Source: Halocatena pleomorpha (GTDB lineage: Archaea; Halobacteriota; Halobacteria; Halobacteriales; Haloarculaceae). Taken from it: a stretch of 64,000 nt of DNA. Below, piece after piece: positions 57,865 to 64,000 of the stretch. Both the position numbers and the translations under genes were made by a program. Where the stretch lies: positions 62,001 through 126,000 of the forward strand of contig NZ_RRCH01000021.1 in the NCBI RefSeq assembly GCF_003862495.1. The letters are read 5' to 3'. The notes beneath the pieces were generated by a model. It was given only the letters and a program-made list of their open reading frames with translations. It was not told the origin of the DNA and did not search any database. Numbering within the stretch: the stretch's first letter is position 1; every line of letters starts with the position of its first letter.

Positions 57865-58860
57865 TCAATCGACGGCTGAGTAGGAAAATGGACTGGATTG
57901 TCTCTCTGCCGTTTCGTCGTTCACCTTCGTATCGATCGTCTGGGTTAGTTCGAGCGCCCGGAGTCCGTCTTCGCCCGTCACGATCGGGTCCTCGCGGTTC
58001 TGAACCGTGGCTGCGAACGACGTTAATTCGTTTTTCAGAGGCTCGGTTTGGTCGATCGAGAGTCGTTCGACGACGTTCGAATGGCGGTGGTGAATATCAC
58101 CCTTATTGACGAACTCCGAAGAAGACTGTCGGTGAACCTCGACTGACTGGTTGATGTAGTCGAGTTCGACCCAACAGCTTTCTGCGGAGATCGTGAGTCG
58201 CCGTATCTTCCGCTGGGTCACCCGGCTCGCGCTCAACTGCCCGACGATCCCTGATTCGAATTCGAGCAACGATTCGGCGTATCGTCCTTTGTGGTTTCCG
58301 GCGGCCTGCACCGACACGACCGGCTCGCCAACGATCGCCAGCATGATCTCAACGTCGTGGATCATGAGATCCATGACGGCGGTGTCCTCGATGGCGCGGC
58401 TCGGTGGTGGTCCCAACCGTTCGACGTTGAGACCGATGATGTCGAGATCGTCGACCATCCCCATGAGCGCTCTCACTGCCGGATTGAACCGCTCGATGTG
58501 TCCGACCTGTAGAATGACATCACGCTCGGTAGCGCGTTCAATGAGATCGCGGCCCTCTGCCGGATCTCCGACGAACGGCTTTTCGATGAGGAGGTCTACG
58601 CCGGCAGTGATACAGTCGCGTGCGATCGTGCTGTGATACTGGGTTGGAACAGCGACGGATACCATATCCACCTGATCGAGTAGCGAAGCGATCGAGTAGG
58701 CGTCCGTGCCGTACTCCGACGCGACCGACTGCGCACGCGACGCGTTCGCGTCAGCGACACCAACGAGCTCAGTTTCAGACAGCTCGTTGTACACCCGAGC
58801 GTGGTTTTGGCCCATGCTCCCAACGCCGACCACCCCCGCCCGAAGCGACCGTTCAGACAT
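57865..58860 (-). CDS. Gfo/Idh/MocA oxidoreductase (WbpB/WlbA-like)
   Basis: A 331-residue NAD-dependent sugar oxidoreductase. The Rossmann motif is G-V-V-G-V-G-S-M-G-Q-N-H near residue 10, and E-K-P-F near residue 94 is the conserved active-site strand with catalytic lysine. H-D-V-E-I-M-L near residue 170 is typical of the C-terminal domain. WbpB/WlbA oxidises C3 of UDP-GlcNAc-uronate to the 3-keto sugar used by the aminotransferase. Its start overlaps the DegT gene by eight bases. The ATG at 58860 follows the operon overlap; the longer frame lies over DegT. Confidence 0.9.
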   Translation of the reverse strand: MSERSLRAGVVGVGSMGQNHARVYNELSETELVGVADANASRAQSVASEYGTDAYSIASLLDQVDMVSVAVPTQYHSTIARDCITAGVDLLIEKPFVGDPAEGRDLIERATERDVILQVGHIERFNPAVRALMGMVDDLDIIGLNVERLGPPPSRAIEDTAVMDLMIHDVEIMLAIVGEPVVSVQAAGNHKGRYAESLLEFESGIVGQLSASRVTQRKIRRLTISAESCWVELDYINQSVEVHRQSSSEFVNKGDIHHRHSNVVERLSIDQTEPLKNELTSFAATVQNREDPIVTGEDGLRALELTQTIDTKVNDETAERQSSPFSYSAVD

Positions 58861-59956
58861 GTTCGACCTCACAGTCTCGCATCGTTTCGCCGATTCGATC
58901 CACGTCTGCGTCCGAAAGCGACGGATGAACCGGTAAGGATAGCACTTCCTCGGCGCATCGTTCAGCGACCGGCATCGATACGTCGTGTCCGTCGTACACC
59001 GGTAGCTGGTGGATCGGCGTGGGGTAGTAGATGCTTGAGCCGATTCCTGCTTCAGTGAGCGTTTCCTGTACCGCGTCCCGGTTGCCACACCGAATCGTGT
59101 ACTGGTTGTAGGCGTGGTATCGCCCGTCCGGTTCGGTGGGCGTCACGGCGGGCGTCGCTTCCAGATAGTCGGTCAGGCGGGCCGCGTTCTCCCGACGCTG
59201 CTCAACGTAGTTGGGGAGACGCGGGAGCTGGTTGCGGCCGATCGCCCCCGCGATGTTCGTCATCCGGAAGTTGTGTCCGAGGGAAGCGTGTTCGTAGCCG
59301 TAGCCACCGTCAGTTCGGCCGTGGTTGATGAACTGCCGAGCGGCAGACGCGATCGATTCGTCGTCAGTCGTGATCATCCCCCCTTCCCCGGAGGTCATAT
59401 TCTTAGTTGGATAGAAAGAGAAACACGCGACATCTCCGAGCGACCCGATCGGCTCCCCGTCATATCGGCCGCCGTGGGCTTGGGCTGCGTCTTCGACGAT
59501 CGTTGCGTCGTACCGTTCGCCAAGCTCCCGAAACTGGTCCATGTCTGCCGCCAACGCGAACAGATGGACCGGCATGATCGCATCGACATCCCCATCCAGT
59601 TCCTGAATGCGCGCCTCGACCGCCGCTGGATCGAGCGCGTACGTCGATGGATCGATGTCAGCGAACACCGGTTCGGCTCCCGCGAGTTGGATCACGTTCG
59701 CTGTTGCGACGAACGAAAACGGCGTTGTGATCACGGTGTCCCCATCACCGATCCCAGCGGCGACGAGCGCTGTGTGGAGCGCGGTCGTTCCGTTCGTGGT
59801 CGCGACGGCGTGCTCAACGTTACAGAATTCAGCGAACGCCTCCTCGAACGCGTCGACTTCCGCGCCAGCCGCGAGGTCGCCGGCGTCGAGCACGTCGAGT
59901 ACCGCGTTTCGCTCCGTTTCTCCGAGTTGTGGATTGGCGATCGGTATCTCGGACAC
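58853..59956 (-). CDS. DegT/DnrJ/EryC1/StrS aminotransferase (WbpE-like)
   Basis: A 367-residue PLP enzyme. The PLP lysine is in F-Y-P-T-K-N-M-T-S-G-E-G-G near residue 185, with V-E-D-A-A-Q-A-H-G (about residue 155) holding the aspartate that contacts PLP. It transfers an amino group (usually from Glu) to a 3-keto nucleotide sugar. As the first gene of the minus-strand operon it precedes the Gfo/Idh enzyme with an 8-base overlap. The ATG at 59956 opens the usual I-P-I-A-N-P family start. The reaction is inferred from cluster context. Confidence 0.92.
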   Translation of the reverse strand: MSEIPIANPQLGETERNAVLDVLDAGDLAAGAEVDAFEEAFAEFCNVEHAVATTNGTTALHTALVAAGIGDGDTVITTPFSFVATANVIQLAGAEPVFADIDPSTYALDPAAVEARIQELDGDVDAIMPVHLFALAADMDQFRELGERYDATIVEDAAQAHGGRYDGEPIGSLGDVACFSFYPTKNMTSGEGGMITTDDESIASAARQFINHGRTDGGYGYEHASLGHNFRMTNIAGAIGRNQLPRLPNYVEQRRENAARLTDYLEATPAVTPTEPDGRYHAYNQYTIRCGNRDAVQETLTEAGIGSSIYYPTPIHQLPVYDGHDVSMPVAERCAEEVLSLPVHPSLSDADVDRIGETMRDCEVEHV

Positions 59957-60298
59957 GGTTAGCTCACCCCACTCACTCGTCGCGCGCTACGACCCCTGAC
60001 ATCCCACTGCCTGCTGAGCTCAACGCTCAGACGTCGCTTCTGGTCTTGGTGCCTCAACCCGTGCATTTTCGCTTACCACGAACTCGTTGCTCTTTATTAT
60101 AGGTTGTCTAATGCACTCACCGAGGTAGTCGGTGGCACTGTTGTGATCTGTTTCCAGCCTCTCCGGTGGGCGATTCTCTCCATCAGCCGTTTCTCCCCGC
60201 GTGAGAACACAGTTCGAGCGTCTTCGCTCGGAATCAAAACTGCAACGATGGAAACAGTCTAGTGAGTTTTAACCTCTTCGAACCGCTACAGCTGCTAA
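59957..60298 (+). other. Divergent promoter region, sugar operon and DUF1616 gene
   Basis: About 340 bases without a gene. TTTTAA at 60267-60272 is about 29 bases before the DUF1616 ATG (leaderless promoter). TTTATTATAGG near 60092-60102 could serve the minus-strand operon with a leader of about 140 bases. No repeat was seen. Confidence 0.45.
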
Positions 60299-61270
60299 AT
60301 GGTACGCTGGCTGCTTGATCTCGTCGCTGTCGCGCTTTTGTCGGCTGTGGCGGGTGTGGCCCTGTTTACGCTCGACGGACCGGCAAGAACCGCGCTTGTT
60401 TACCCGCTCCTCGTGTTTCTGCCCGGGTATGCATTTCTCTCGGCGTTGTTCCCTGAAGAAAGCGAACTGTCTCGATCGCGCCGTGGTCGCCAGCCGTGGG
60501 GATCACAGACCCGGCGCGCCCAGCAGGGTTCCGAGACTGACTTTCTGCTGGGCAACATTGAGCGGCTCGTGCTGTCGATCGCGCTCAGTCTCGCTATCGT
60601 TGCATTCGTCGTTTTCGCGCTGAACTTCACAGTCGGCTTTGACACACGACGGATCGCAGTCATGCTGTTCGGTTTCACCGGATCGATGGTCATTTTTGCT
60701 GTCGCTCGCCGGATCGTTCTCCCACCAGAAGAGCGCTTCACCATCGAGATCACCACAGAAGGGATCCCGATGGACGCCAGCTTCCTTGGACTGTTCGGGT
60801 TCAGCTTGCTCATACTGGCGGCCAGCACCGCCGGATTCGTCTTCCTAGATCCGGTTCAGTCTTCCAACTCCGGACTCCTCGTCGTCGCACAGAACGAGAG
60901 CACCGGCGACCTCTCGGCCCAAGCAGCAGAGACCGCGGTTATGGAGGACCGACCAGTGACGGCAGTGATCTGGAACAACGGGAGTGCGACCCAAGAGTAC
61001 ACGGTCGTCGTCACCCACGACGGTGAGGTGATCAACGAAACGACTCGAACCATTGACGCCGGCGCGGAAGGACGAATCAGGTACACCCCACCTAGCGATG
61101 GGAACCAGCTCACCTTCTACATGTACGAAGGAACCGCGCCCGACCAGCACTCTCTCAACTCCACTGAGTACTTCACTCGATTCCAGCTCTCCTCGTCCGA
61201 CGGCGAAGAGCAGGAATCACTCGCCCAACCAGCGGTTTTTGACTCCGCAGCCGCCCTAGGGAGCTCATAA
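60299..61270 (+). CDS. DUF1616 family membrane protein
   Basis: A 323-residue protein with four helices (about residues 5-22, 29-50, 92-125 and 160-185) and a C-terminal extracellular beta-rich domain (about residues 190-310) that has several N-x-S/T sequons. The L-L-V-F-L-P-G-Y-A-F near residue 40 and N-I-E-R-L-V-L-S-I-A-L-S near residue 86 are typical of DUF1616, found mainly in archaeal surface-glycan and S-layer neighbourhoods. Function is unknown. The start fits a TATA-like box 29 bases upstream. Confidence 0.85.
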   Translation: MVRWLLDLVAVALLSAVAGVALFTLDGPARTALVYPLLVFLPGYAFLSALFPEESELSRSRRGRQPWGSQTRRAQQGSETDFLLGNIERLVLSIALSLAIVAFVVFALNFTVGFDTRRIAVMLFGFTGSMVIFAVARRIVLPPEERFTIEITTEGIPMDASFLGLFGFSLLILAASTAGFVFLDPVQSSNSGLLVVAQNESTGDLSAQAAETAVMEDRPVTAVIWNNGSATQEYTVVVTHDGEVINETTRTIDAGAEGRIRYTPPSDGNQLTFYMYEGTAPDQHSLNSTEYFTRFQLSSSDGEEQESLAQPAVFDSAAALGSS

Positions 61271-61272
61271 CG

Positions 61273-61854
61273 ATGTGGCCATGGGGTCACGCCGCGTTCG
61301 GCTATCTGCTGTACTCCTTTGGCTCCCGGTTGTTCGGTCGAACGCCACAGGGGTATCCAGTGATCGTGCTCCTGATCGGGACCCAACTCCCCGATCTCGT
61401 CGACAAAACGCTCTCGTGGGTGCTCGAACTGTTCCCACAGGGGTATTCAGTCGCTCACTCGGTGTTCGTCGCAGTCCCTTTCGGCGTACTCGTCGTCGCG
61501 TGTGCTGTATGGCGACGACGAACCCGATACGGACTGGCGTTCCTCCTCGGATACTGGTCACACATCGTCGGTGATCTCCTCTTCGGGCTGTTCTCCGGCA
61601 ATCCCTACACGTTCGCGCGTGTGATGTGGCCGGTCGTGACGCTCCCGCCGTACACCACTGATCTCAGCGGACTCGCTCGCGTGGAGGCGTACATTATTTC
61701 GTTCCTCAATTTCTTCGCGGACGAAGGTGTGACCGCCGTGCTGGTCCTACTCGCGGTGTATTTCGGTCCCGTAATGCTCGCCTTTCTCGTCTGGCTCTTC
61801 GATGGCGCACCAGGCGTTTCCGAGGTGCGACGGCTTCTCACACCCTCGAACTAA
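61273..61854 (+). CDS. YdjM/DUF457-type membrane metal-dependent hydrolase
   Basis: A 193-residue membrane protein with about four or five helices. It begins M-W-P-W-G-H-A-A-F-G-Y-L-L-Y, then Q-L-P-D-L-V-D-K near residue 36, A-H-S-V-F-V near residue 61 and Y-W-S-H-I-V-G-D near residue 95. These His and Asp residues are the putative metal ligands of the LexA-regulated YdjM (DUF457) family, whose activity remains poorly known. It starts two bases after the DUF1616 stop, so the two form an operon. Confidence 0.85.
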   Translation: MWPWGHAAFGYLLYSFGSRLFGRTPQGYPVIVLLIGTQLPDLVDKTLSWVLELFPQGYSVAHSVFVAVPFGVLVVACAVWRRRTRYGLAFLLGYWSHIVGDLLFGLFSGNPYTFARVMWPVVTLPPYTTDLSGLARVEAYIISFLNFFADEGVTAVLVLLAVYFGPVMLAFLVWLFDGAPGVSEVRRLLTPSN

Positions 61855-62127
61855 CGGGTCGCCGTGCGGTTGATGCTCGATAATTATATTGTAACCACTA
61901 CGTGAGAAAACAATTGATAATAATTGGAAATAAATCCAAACGGGCTGAATGATGTATGTATTGTTTTCATAGCTAGTAGAGTACTAGCATGTTATTTTTC
62001 CTTAAACCGAACTTGTTGGCAGTCACAGTACTATATTCTTTTTGGCTGCTGGCCCGTAGTTGTCTGGCAGATGGCTGATCGATATAGTAAGTTATTTTGT
62101 AGAGTACTCCCGTGATCCCAATGGACT

Positions 62128-63780
62128 ATGCCAGAGAGAGAAGAGGCCAGTACACTGTCGCGTCTGTCACCAGGCGTCAGCCGCCGATCGTTCCTCGGAA
62201 CGACCGGGGCTGCAGCAGCATCGCTTTCGGTGTCGGGGACGGCCGCAGCGTCGTCCTGCTCGCGGCAGGATGCGGGCGATATCGACCAGGACGTGGATCT
62301 GAAAAAGGCATCCACGGACGAGGTCGAGCTTCAGACCGAGGCGCCGGAGTCCGAGTCGGAACCGGATATCGAGTACGATGAAGTTATCAACGTCGTCGAA
62401 GCGGGAGCAGACAACACCGGAGGGAAATCGATTTCTTCCGTGATTCAGAAGTTGGCTGGCGACGACACGCTACTCAAGTTCCCGGAAGGGCGTTACTACG
62501 TGGATGAGCTGGTTCGGCTTACCGGCTTCGAGAACTTCGGCATGATCGGTAACAATGCCACGCTCGTGCCGGCTCCAGCGGACGAATACAAGAGTGAGGC
62601 CCGGATGTTCAAACTGGGCGTGCGGTACAATCCGGGACGAAACCTTGAGGTCAAGAACTTCACGGTCGATTACTCCGCACCGAACACCGGCCTGCGTGCG
62701 TTCGATATGTCGGTTTCCGACGGACTGATCGCTGAGAACATTACCTTCGAGGGCGTTCACGACGGTGGCACGTGGGGACCGATGCACGTCGACATCGTCG
62801 GCTCCGATGGTTACGGCATCGTACGGAACGTCGAAATACCCGAGGGAGGTGTGTTCACGAAGAACACTTCACAAGACGCGATGCCCACTGTCGAATGGGG
62901 GCCGACCGCGTTCCTTCTGTCGCCGTACCACAGCGGTCACATCGAGCTTGTCGACTGTGTCATCGGTGCGTTCCCTGACAACGGTGTGTACGATTCCAAC
63001 AGCCCTGGACAGGTTGTGGTCAAGGGTGGTCGATTCCAGAACTGCAAGTCCGGGAACATCCGGATTACGGGGGACAACAGCGGCGTGTATGGAGCACACA
63101 TCGTTATCGATCAGAACCGTCCTCTCGACGATGGCCAACACGGCATTCGTCTCGACGGCGGGAGCAATATCACGATCTCGGATTGTCTCATCGAGATGCC
63201 TCAGCCGAATGGGCACGCGATCTTCGCTCGGGAGCCGGTCGAATCGGCGGTGATCAAGAACACCGAAATCGTCACTGAGGACAACGACGCCAGAGACAGT
63301 GTCGACTCGCTCGCCATCCGTAAGGGTGCCGGAGAGATCCTCGTTGAAGGCTGTTCCATCACCCACAACCACCCCGGTCAGGCGCTACAGATCAGTGAAG
63401 GCGATATCCCGGTCATCGTCAAAGATCTCACTCTCAAAGGCGAGGCAACCGGTGAAAGCGGTGGTCGCAACGCGATCTACTGTGAACGTGATGGGTGTGA
63501 GTTCCACGACCTCGATGTCGATCTGCCAGCGGGCGATCACCGTCGTGCGCTCGGGATCTTCTCTGACAACGTTCTCGTCAAAGGTGGAGAGTACGCTTCG
63601 AGCGGTCGTCCACTCACTATTGAGGGAAGCGATGTCAGCGTTCGTGAGATCACTGCCGGTGCCTACAACGGCGATGTCGCTGTCAAAGTCGTCGAAGGTG
63701 CTGCTGAGCTCATTAACAACACCCTCTACCAGGGTATCTCTGGTTCGAACGTTGCAACCAGTGGCAATCAGTACAAGTAA
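62128..63780 (+). CDS. Tat-exported right-handed parallel beta-helix protein
   Basis: A 550-residue secreted protein. The Tat signal (S-R-R-S-F-L-G-T-T-G, cleavage after about residue 40) is followed by an acidic linker, then a pectate-lyase-like parallel beta-helix (about residues 85-540). The latter shows repeated D-G-x-N-I-T-I-S-D-C-x-I-type coils. V-V-E-A-G-A-D-N-T-G near residue 90 is the usual opening of the fold. It could be a polysaccharide lyase, hydrolase or adhesin; no catalytic set is certain. It sits beside the glycan region. The ATG opens an Asp/Glu/Arg-rich leader before the Tat motif. Confidence 0.8.
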   Translation: MPEREEASTLSRLSPGVSRRSFLGTTGAAAASLSVSGTAAASSCSRQDAGDIDQDVDLKKASTDEVELQTEAPESESEPDIEYDEVINVVEAGADNTGGKSISSVIQKLAGDDTLLKFPEGRYYVDELVRLTGFENFGMIGNNATLVPAPADEYKSEARMFKLGVRYNPGRNLEVKNFTVDYSAPNTGLRAFDMSVSDGLIAENITFEGVHDGGTWGPMHVDIVGSDGYGIVRNVEIPEGGVFTKNTSQDAMPTVEWGPTAFLLSPYHSGHIELVDCVIGAFPDNGVYDSNSPGQVVVKGGRFQNCKSGNIRITGDNSGVYGAHIVIDQNRPLDDGQHGIRLDGGSNITISDCLIEMPQPNGHAIFAREPVESAVIKNTEIVTEDNDARDSVDSLAIRKGAGEILVEGCSITHNHPGQALQISEGDIPVIVKDLTLKGEATGESGGRNAIYCERDGCEFHDLDVDLPAGDHRRALGIFSDNVLVKGGEYASSGRPLTIEGSDVSVREITAGAYNGDVAVKVVEGAAELINNTLYQGISGSNVATSGNQYK

Positions 63781-63968
63781 CGGTACCCCACTGATAGCAA
63801 CGATTATTCAGATATTTTATAAATATACGAGGGAACCCCATCCGGATACAGTCGGGGGGCGTTGCCTCAGCTCGGCCGTGTGAGTTACCGTTCGTATCGA
63901 CGGTGACCGCGATTATACCCTTGTTGAGCGATCGATATACACAAACAGCCACCTACAGTACTGACTGT

Positions 63969-64000
63969 ATGACGGAAATCACGAATCTCGCGCGTGGGGT
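63969..64000 (+). CDS. Start of an unidentified gene (truncated by window end)
   Basis: ATG at 63969 opens M-T-E-I-T-N-L-A-R-G and runs off the window. GATATACA at about 63934-63941 is a TATA-like box about 31 bases upstream, which supports a real start. Too little sequence is present to name it. Confidence 0.4.
   Translation, partial: MTEITNLARG

Overview
The window comes from a haloarchaeon (class Halobacteria, Euryarchaeota). The proteins are strongly acidic. Several starts sit about 26-29 bases downstream of TATA-like boxes, as expected for leaderless archaeal transcripts. Families typical of the group are present: SAMP1, a bacterio-opsin-activator-type regulator, a salactin-like actin homologue, SRP19 and Gar1, a presenilin-type protease, a PGF-CTERM anchored binding protein, a Tat-exported halolysin and DUF7344/DUF2150/DUF63/DUF1616 proteins. 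Spacers are much more AT-rich than the genes. No rRNA, CRISPR array, complete transposon or replication origin was seen.

Layout. 1-5.2 kb: the end of a zinc alcohol dehydrogenase, a small membrane protein, DoxX, a salactin-like protein, a small secreted acidic protein, an Lrp/AsnC regulator and an EamA transporter. 5.2-13.2 kb: an acetate module with two acetyl-CoA synthetase paralogues around a Bat-type regulator, followed by the DUF4212 and large subunits of a sodium/solute (acetate-type) symporter. 13.2-19.5 kb (minus strand): ileS, an unknown membrane protein and a biotin carboxylase/BCCP subunit. 19.5-22.3 kb: an AT-rich stretch, a coiled-coil protein, an AhpD-like enzyme, a small secreted protein and tRNA-Thr(CGU). 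22.4-27.1 kb: a cobalamin-type ABC importer, then srp19, gar1 and presenilin. 27.1-37.3 kb: ornithine cyclodeaminase family, an epimerase, a ThDP enzyme, SAMP1, an HPP-USP fusion, nucleoside phosphorylase plus PfkB kinase, DUF63, deoC and a cobalamin adenosyltransferase. 37.4-45.3 kb: a PD-(D/E)XK-like protein, tRNA-Val(CAC) with a partial copy of its 3' end, small proteins, a membrane HEAT/double-AAA+ ATPase, DUF2150, a TatD-like hydrolase and a NYN nuclease. 45.4-64 kb: a surface and glycosylation region with halolysin, proteins carrying Thr-rich exposed segments, a flippase with a sequon-rich tail, a regulator, and a minus-strand sugar operon (GT4, DUF354, two nucleotide-sugar dehydrogenases, hexapeptide acetyltransferase, Gfo/Idh oxidoreductase, DegT aminotransferase). 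It ends with DUF1616, a YdjM-like protein and a Tat-exported beta-helix protein.

How the genes fit together. The acetate block supplies uptake, activation to acetyl-CoA and a plausible local regulator. The phosphorylase, PfkB kinase and DeoC suggest nucleoside pentose catabolism. The ABC importer and the adenosyltransferase both point to cobalamin use. The sugar operon resembles the bacterial Wbp route to 2,3-diacetamido uronic acids and sits near a flippase, so the 45-64 kb region is probably a surface glycan locus. The best candidates for undescribed biology are the flippase with an N-glycosylation-sequon tail, the membrane HEAT-AAA-AAA protein, and the orphan PD-(D/E)XK protein that has an iron-box-like operator upstream.
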